Below are positions 12,754-17,689 of a stretch of DNA of 17,689 nucleotides, one piece after another; within the stretch, counting starts at the first letter, position 1; each line of letters opens with the position of its first letter. Both the position numbers and the translations under genes were made by a program. The stretch is from CAZLXG01 sp964563585. GTDB lineage: Bacteria > Bacteroidota > Bacteroidia > Flavobacteriales > Flavobacteriaceae. The stretch is taken from NCBI GenBank assembly GCA_964563585.1, contig CAZLXG010000046.1, positions 1 through 17,689 on the forward strand, read 5' to 3'. Below the pieces are notes generated by a model. The model saw only the letters and a list, made by a program, of their open reading frames with translations. It did not search any database and was not told the origin of the DNA.

Positions 12754-14487
12754 ATGAATACAGAAACAGCTAAAAAAACACAAGAAACGGTTCAGAAAAT
12801 AGAACGAATTTCAGGAAGTGAAGCTATTATAAGATGTTTAATAGCAGAAGGTGTTGATATTCTTTATGGATATCCTGGTGGCGCAATTATGCCTGTTTAC
12901 GATGAGTTATATAAGTATAAAGATAAAATTCATCATGTATTAACACGTCATGAACAAGGTGCAACTCATGCAGCACAAGGTTTCGCAAGAATTTCTGGCA
13001 GAGTAGGTGTTGCAATGGCAACGTCTGGTCCAGGAGCAACAAACTTAGTTACAGGTATTGCCGATGCGCAAATAGATTCTACACCAATGGTGTGTATTAC
13101 TGGGCAAGTGGCATCGCATTTATTAGGTAGCGATGCATTTCAAGAAACCGATATTATTGGTATTTCTACGCCTGTAACCAAATGGAATCATCAAATAATG
13201 AAAGCTTCAGAAATTCCCGAAGTTTTGGCAAAAGCATTTTATATTGCTAAAAGCGGTCGTCCTGGGCCTGTGTTAATTGATGTAACAAAAGATGCGCAGT
13301 TAGAAGAATTCGATTTTAAATATGAAAAATGTAGAGGAGTAAGAAGTTATATTCCAGTACCTAAAGTTAATTTAGATTCTGTTAAGGCAGCAGCCGAATT
13401 AATTAATGCTGCAAAAAAACCAATGATTATTTGGGGTCAAGGCATTATTTTAGGTCAAGCAGAAACTGAACTTAAAAGTGTTATTGAAAAAGCAGGCATT
13501 CCATCTGCGTGGACAATTTTAGGAGCTTCTGCAATTCCAACATCACATCCTTTAAATATAGGAATGGTTGGTATGCATGGTAATTACGCACCTAATAAAT
13601 TAACCAATGAATGCGATGTGCTTATTGCCATAGGAATGCGTTTTGACGACCGTGTTACAGGAGATTTAAAACGATATGCAAAGCAAGCTAAGGTTATTCA
13701 TTTTGATATCGATCCTGCCGAAATAGATAAAAATGTAAAAACAGATGTCGCTGTTTTAGGTGATGCAAAAGCAAGTTTAAAAGCGTTATTGCCATTATTA
13801 AATGAAAAATCTCATGATTCTTGGCATCAAGAATTTAAGGATTTGTATGCTATTGAATTTGAAAAAGTTATAAAGGATGATATTTCTCCGGTTAAAGAAG
13901 GTTTAACTATGGGAGAGGTTATAAAACAAATAAATATAGAAAGTGGTGGAGATGCAGCTATCGTATCAGATGTTGGTCAACATCAAATGATTGCCTGTCG
14001 TTATTCAGAATTTAATAAGACAAAAAGTAATATTACTTCGGGCGGTTTAGGCACTATGGGATTTGCGCTTCCAGCGGCAATTGGCGCTAAAATGGCTGCT
14101 CCAGAACGCGAAGTTGTTGCTATTATTGGAGATGGTGGTTATCAGATGAATATTCAGGAATTAGGTACTATTTTTCAGCAAAAAGTACCTGTGAAAATTG
14201 TTGTATTAAATAATGAGTTTTTAGGAATGGTACGTCAATGGCAAGAATTGTTTTTCGATAGAAGGTATGCATCTACAGAAATGACAAATCCAGACTTTGT
14301 AACCATTGCAAAAGGCTATTATATTGAAGCAAAACGCGTAACTAAACGTGAAGAATTGGCAGGTGCTATAAAAGAGATGATGACATCTAAAGATTCTTAT
14401 TTTTTAGAAGTTTGTGTAGAGAAGGAAGGTAATGTATTTCCTATGGTTCCTACAGGAGCATCCGTTTCAGATATCCGTTTAAGTTAA
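12754..14487 (+). CDS. ilvB: Acetolactate synthase, large (catalytic) subunit
   Basis: This ThDP enzyme condenses pyruvate with pyruvate or 2-ketobutyrate, the first common step of branched-chain amino-acid synthesis. From the chosen start the protein has 577 residues. The catalytic Glu (about E67, in RHEQGATHAAQGF) and the ThDP/Mg motif GDG...NN (about 459-487, starting GDGGYQMNIQELG) are present, with the three-domain TPP_enzyme_N/M/C layout. In-frame ATGs at 12709 and 12742 would add 15 or 4 residues, but they lie in or before the twin hairpins. The family N-terminus begins only at GSEAIIRCLIAEGVD, so 12754 is preferred. It works with the regulatory subunit encoded 13 bases downstream. Confidence 0.96.
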   Translation: MNTETAKKTQETVQKIERISGSEAIIRCLIAEGVDILYGYPGGAIMPVYDELYKYKDKIHHVLTRHEQGATHAAQGFARISGRVGVAMATSGPGATNLVTGIADAQIDSTPMVCITGQVASHLLGSDAFQETDIIGISTPVTKWNHQIMKASEIPEVLAKAFYIAKSGRPGPVLIDVTKDAQLEEFDFKYEKCRGVRSYIPVPKVNLDSVKAAAELINAAKKPMIIWGQGIILGQAETELKSVIEKAGIPSAWTILGASAIPTSHPLNIGMVGMHGNYAPNKLTNECDVLIAIGMRFDDRVTGDLKRYAKQAKVIHFDIDPAEIDKNVKTDVAVLGDAKASLKALLPLLNEKSHDSWHQEFKDLYAIEFEKVIKDDISPVKEGLTMGEVIKQINIESGGDAAIVSDVGQHQMIACRYSEFNKTKSNITSGGLGTMGFALPAAIGAKMAAPEREVVAIIGDGGYQMNIQELGTIFQQKVPVKIVVLNNEFLGMVRQWQELFFDRRYASTEMTNPDFVTIAKGYYIEAKRVTKREELAGAIKEMMTSKDSYFLEVCVEKEGNVFPMVPTGASVSDIRLS

Positions 14488-14500
14488 ATTTTAGAAAGAA

Positions 14501-15034
14501 ATGAACGAAGAAATAAACACATTCACGATTTCAATTTATACCGAAAATAATATCGGATTATTAAATCGAATTTCAGCAATTTTTCAACGCCGACATATTA
14601 ATATTGAAAGTTTAACAACATCGCAATCTGAAGTTGAAAATGTAAACAGGTTTGTAATTGTTGTTAATATAACTGAAACGCAAGCCATAAAAATTGTAAA
14701 GCAATTCGAAAAACAAATTGAAGTTATTCGGGCTTATTATCATACAGACGAAGAAACAATTTATCAAGAATCTTGCATGTTTAAAGTGAAATCTGAGTTA
14801 TTATTTGATGAACCACAAATTCAAAATAGAATAAAAGAAAGCAACGCAAGAATAGTAACCGTAAATAAAGCGTTTTTTGTAATTGAAAAATCAGGAAGAC
14901 GACAAGAAATAGAATTATTACATAGAGAACTATCTGTTTTCGGTATCATGCAGTTTGTACGGTCAGGAAGAATTGCAATAACAAAAGATGAAATGAAAGT
15001 AACAGAAATGCTAGTAGCATTTAATAACCAATAA
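14501..15034 (+). CDS. ilvN: Acetolactate synthase, small (regulatory) subunit
   Basis: The 177-residue protein carries an N-terminal ACT domain (about 8-80; TISIYTENNIGLLNRISAIF followed by the typical HINIESLTTSQSE). It also has the ALS small-subunit C-terminal domain, closing with FGIMQFVRSGRIAITK. In this family the subunit raises the activity of the large subunit and gives feedback inhibition by valine or related end products; the glycine and leucines of the ligand loop (NNIGLL) are kept. Length is typical for the long-type small subunit. The name ilvH is used in many genomes for the same protein. It lies between ilvB (13-base gap) and ilvC (15-base gap), so it is translated from the operon message. 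Confidence 0.95.
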   Translation: MNEEINTFTISIYTENNIGLLNRISAIFQRRHINIESLTTSQSEVENVNRFVIVVNITETQAIKIVKQFEKQIEVIRAYYHTDEETIYQESCMFKVKSELLFDEPQIQNRIKESNARIVTVNKAFFVIEKSGRRQEIELLHRELSVFGIMQFVRSGRIAITKDEMKVTEMLVAFNNQ

Positions 15035-15049
15035 CATACAAAAATAAAA

Positions 15050-16525
15050 ATGGAAAATTATTTTAACACACTATCGTTAAGAGATAAATTAAATCAATTA
15101 TCAAAGTGTAGGTTTATGGACTCTTCAGAGTTTGAAGATGGTGTAAATGTTTTGAAAAGCAAAAAAATAGTCATTGTTGGCTGTGGTGCGCAAGGTTTAA
15201 ACCAAGGTTTAAATATGAGAGATTCTGGTTTAGATATTTCTTATACGTTACGTCAAGTCGCTATAGATCAAAAACGTGATTCATTCAAAAATGCTACTGA
15301 AAATGGATTTACAGTTGGAACTTATGATGAATTAATTCCTACGGCAGATTTAGTGTTAAACTTAACCCCAGATAAACAACATGCAAATGTGGTTAAAGCT
15401 ATTATGCCTTTAATGAAGCAAGGTGCAACATTATCGTATTCTCACGGATTTAATATTGTTGAAGAAGGGACACAAGTAAGAGAAGATTTAACCGTGATTA
15501 TGGTTGCTCCAAAATGTCCAGGAACAGAAGTTAGAGAAGAATATAAAAGAGGTTTTGGTGTCCCAACTTTAATTGCTGTACACGAAGAAAATGACCCTGA
15601 AGGAAAAGGTTGGGCGCAAGCAAAAGCTTATGCTGCTGCAACTGGCGGACATAAAGCTGGAGTTTTAGCATCATCATTTGTTGCTGAGGTTAAATCTGAT
15701 TTAATGGGAGAACAAACTATTCTTTGTGGTTTGTTACAAACAGGTTCTATTCTATGTTTCGATAAAATGATTGAAAAAGGAATTGATGCTGGTTATGCTT
15801 CAAAACTTATTCAATATGGTTGGGAAACTATAACAGAAGGTCTTAAATATGGTGGAATTACCCATATGATGGATAGACTTTCTAACGTAGCAAAAATTAA
15901 AGCTTTTGAACTTTCAGAAGAATTAAAAGATATTATGCGTCCGTTATTTCATAAACATATGGATGATATTATGCTAGGAAATTTCTCAAAAGGCATGATG
16001 GAAGATTGGGAAAATGATGATAAAAATTTATTAGGTTGGAGAGCTGAAACTGGCGAAACTGCTTTTGAAAAAACACCAGCTGGCGATGTTGAAATTTCTG
16101 AACAAGAATTTTACGATAATGGAGTGTTAATGGTAGCTATGGTTAGAGCAGGCGTAGAGCTTGCTTTTGAAGCAATGACAGATTCTGGAATTATTGATGA
16201 ATCTGCGTATTACGAATCGTTACATGAAACGCCACTTATTGCAAATACAATTGCAAGAAAGAAATTGTTTGAAATGAACCGTGTAATTTCTGATACAGCA
16301 GAATATGGTTGTTATTTATTCGACCATACATGTAAGCCATTATTAGCAAATTTTATGAAAACTATTGATACTAATGTTATTGGAAAAGCTTATGCTACAG
16401 ATAATAGTGAAGGTGTTGATAATGCAAAACTAATAGAAGTTAATGCAGCTTTAAGAAATCATCCAGTTGAAAAAATAGGAACTTTTTTAAGAGCATCAAT
16501 GACGGCTATGAAACCGATAGTTTAG
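15050..16525 (+). CDS. ilvC: Ketol-acid reductoisomerase, class II (long form)
   Basis: The enzyme isomerises and reduces acetolactate or acetohydroxybutyrate with NADPH and Mg2+, the second step of the pathway. At 491 residues it is the long class II form like that of E. coli, with the duplicated knotted C-terminal domain, rather than the roughly 330-residue class I form. The nucleotide-binding loop is GCGAQG (44-49), and R68 (TLRQ) lies where the NADPH phosphate is normally held. Metal ligands D217 and E221 are in KSDLMGEQT, and the second domain includes GWETITEGLKYGGITHMMDR. No odd features were seen. It follows ilvN by 15 bases; a 96-base gap with an inverted repeat separates it from ilvA. 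Confidence 0.97.
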   Translation: MENYFNTLSLRDKLNQLSKCRFMDSSEFEDGVNVLKSKKIVIVGCGAQGLNQGLNMRDSGLDISYTLRQVAIDQKRDSFKNATENGFTVGTYDELIPTADLVLNLTPDKQHANVVKAIMPLMKQGATLSYSHGFNIVEEGTQVREDLTVIMVAPKCPGTEVREEYKRGFGVPTLIAVHEENDPEGKGWAQAKAYAAATGGHKAGVLASSFVAEVKSDLMGEQTILCGLLQTGSILCFDKMIEKGIDAGYASKLIQYGWETITEGLKYGGITHMMDRLSNVAKIKAFELSEELKDIMRPLFHKHMDDIMLGNFSKGMMEDWENDDKNLLGWRAETGETAFEKTPAGDVEISEQEFYDNGVLMVAMVRAGVELAFEAMTDSGIIDESAYYESLHETPLIANTIARKKLFEMNRVISDTAEYGCYLFDHTCKPLLANFMKTIDTNVIGKAYATDNSEGVDNAKLIEVNAALRNHPVEKIGTFLRASMTAMKPIV

Positions 16526-16543
16526 TCGTTATTAAAATTATAG

Positions 16544-16586
16544 CATAATTAAATTGTTTTCGTTTAATCAAAATATTTTAATTATG
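16544..16586. repeat. AT-rich inverted repeat between ilvC and ilvA
   Basis: CATAATTAAA (16544-16553) and TTTAATTATG (16577-16586) are perfect 10-bp inverted repeats around a 23-base spacer that itself has weak TTTT/AAAA pairing. There is no GC core and no terminal T-run, so it is unlikely to end transcription. It may be an operator or an mRNA structure, or chance. Confidence 0.35.
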
Positions 16587-16621
16587 TAAATTGTATCTGA
16601 ATTTATAATAAGTATTTACAG

Positions 16622-17689
16622 ATGAAAAAGGAAAAAACCACATATTTTCCTAATATAGATAATATAAAAGCTGCTGCCGATACAATTAAAAATGTATCGG
16701 CAGTTACGCCTTTAAGTATCAGCGATAGATATTCAAAACAATTTAAAGCTCATATTTTTTTTAAACGTGAAGACCTTCAGCAGGTTCGTTCTTATAAAAT
16801 AAGAGGTGCTTATAATAAAATAAGCTCGTTAACAAAAGAAGAATCTGATGCAGGAGTGGTTTGTGCAAGTGCAGGAAATCATGCGCAAGGTGTTGCATTA
16901 TCATGTAAACTACTAAAAATAAAAGGTACTATTTATATGCCTGTTCCAACGCCTAATCAAAAAATTGAACAGGTTAAAATGTTTGGAGAAGATTTTATAG
17001 AAATAAAATTGGAAGGCGATACATATGATGATGCTTATCATGCAGCAACTTTAGAATGTGAACAGCTACAAAAAACTTTTATTCACCCGTTTAACGACCC
17101 AAAAGTAATTGATGGGCAAGCAACTGTTGGTTTAGAAATATTAGAGCAGTCTAAATCGCCCATAGATTATATTTTTATACCAGTTGGTGGTGGTGGATTA
17201 GCGGCAGGCTTATCTTCAGTTTTTAAGCAATTATCACCAAATACTAAAATTATTGGTGTGGAGCCAGAAGGTGCGCCATCAATGTCTGTTTCAATTAAAA
17301 ACAATAAGAATACAAAGTTAGAGCATATCGAAAAATTTATTGATGGAGCAGCTGTAAAACGTGTTGGAGACCTTACGTTTCCTATATGTAAAGAAAATCT
17401 TCATGCAATGATTACTGTTCCAGAACGGAAAGTATGTGAAACTATATTAGAACTTTATAATAAAGATGCCATAGTAGTGGAGCCTGCTGGTGCTTTAAGT
17501 ATTTCTGTTTTAGATTTTTATGCAGAAGACATCAAAAATAAAAATGTTGTTTGTGTTGTAAGCGGAAGTAATAATGATATTATGAGGACGCCAGAAATAA
17601 AAGAACGCGCCTTATTGTATGCTAATTTAAAACATTATTTTATTATAAAATTCCCACAACGCGCTGGTGCATTAAAAGAGTTTGTAGTT
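16622..17689 (+). CDS. ilvA: Threonine dehydratase (deaminase), 3' end beyond the window
   Basis: This PLP enzyme converts threonine to 2-ketobutyrate, the entry step to isoleucine. The frame is open from 16622 to the last base (356 codons), so the gene is truncated by the window and not broken. The PLP lysine is K59 in RSYKIRGAY. Cofactor-binding motifs are SAGNHAQG (83-90), the phosphate loop GGGGL (189-193) and SGSNND (from 314). Residues from about 338 (HYFIIKFPQRAGALKEF) begin the C-terminal ACT-like regulatory domain, so this should be a biosynthetic, feedback-regulated enzyme of about 420 residues with one regulatory domain. Its place at the end of ilvD-B-N-C supports the biosynthetic role over a catabolic one. 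Confidence 0.95.
   Translation, partial: MKKEKTTYFPNIDNIKAAADTIKNVSAVTPLSISDRYSKQFKAHIFFKREDLQQVRSYKIRGAYNKISSLTKEESDAGVVCASAGNHAQGVALSCKLLKIKGTIYMPVPTPNQKIEQVKMFGEDFIEIKLEGDTYDDAYHAATLECEQLQKTFIHPFNDPKVIDGQATVGLEILEQSKSPIDYIFIPVGGGGLAAGLSSVFKQLSPNTKIIGVEPEGAPSMSVSIKNNKNTKLEHIEKFIDGAAVKRVGDLTFPICKENLHAMITVPERKVCETILELYNKDAIVVEPAGALSISVLDFYAEDIKNKNVVCVVSGSNNDIMRTPEIKERALLYANLKHYFIIKFPQRAGALKEFVV

Overview
The window looks like chromosomal DNA from a member of the Flavobacteriaceae (Bacteroidota). The evidence is low GC content, A-rich start regions with no strong Shine-Dalgarno sequences, promoter -7 elements of the TAnnTTTG type, two GLPGLI-family secreted proteins, a CarboxypepD-like/TonB-dependent outer membrane protein, and the ilvD-B-N-C-A gene order. 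No rRNA, tRNA, CRISPR array, complete insertion sequence or phage gene was seen. The species cannot be named from the sequence alone.

Left part (1-4559). A clipped terminator at the edge is followed by an intergenic stretch with a degenerate repeat. Next is a small SnoaL/NTF2-like lipoprotein on the minus strand, then a 317-base spacer that seems to hold one palindromic repeat nested inside another. A minus-strand operon follows, read from 4559 down to 985: sensor histidine kinase, OmpR-type response regulator, a secreted beta-propeller-like protein of unknown function, and a deoxynucleoside kinase.

Middle (4560-9320). Divergent from the two-component system is a plus-strand set of two tandem GLPGLI-family paralogues and an 899-aa outer membrane beta-barrel protein, closed by a strong terminator. 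The shared 207-base control region has three TTAAC half-sites spaced exactly 10 bp apart between two outward-facing -7 elements. I infer that the response regulator controls both arms, making one envelope-sensing module.

Right part (9334-17689). metK is on the minus strand behind a SAM-II-type riboswitch. Its leader has two unusual properties: a 16-codon upstream ORF whose AUG overlaps the conserved 3' strand of the aptamer and which stops 11 nt before metK, and a 9-nt segment that could pair with the aptamer core. Diverging from it is the branched-chain amino-acid operon ilvD-ilvB-ilvN-ilvC and a partial ilvA cut by the window edge. The region before ilvD holds two very short ORFs rich in Leu/Val/Ile codons; one of them overlaps the ilvD start.

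The enzymes themselves are ordinary. The most novel signals are in the control regions: the metK leader, the 10-bp-phased operator, and the possible ilv leader peptides.
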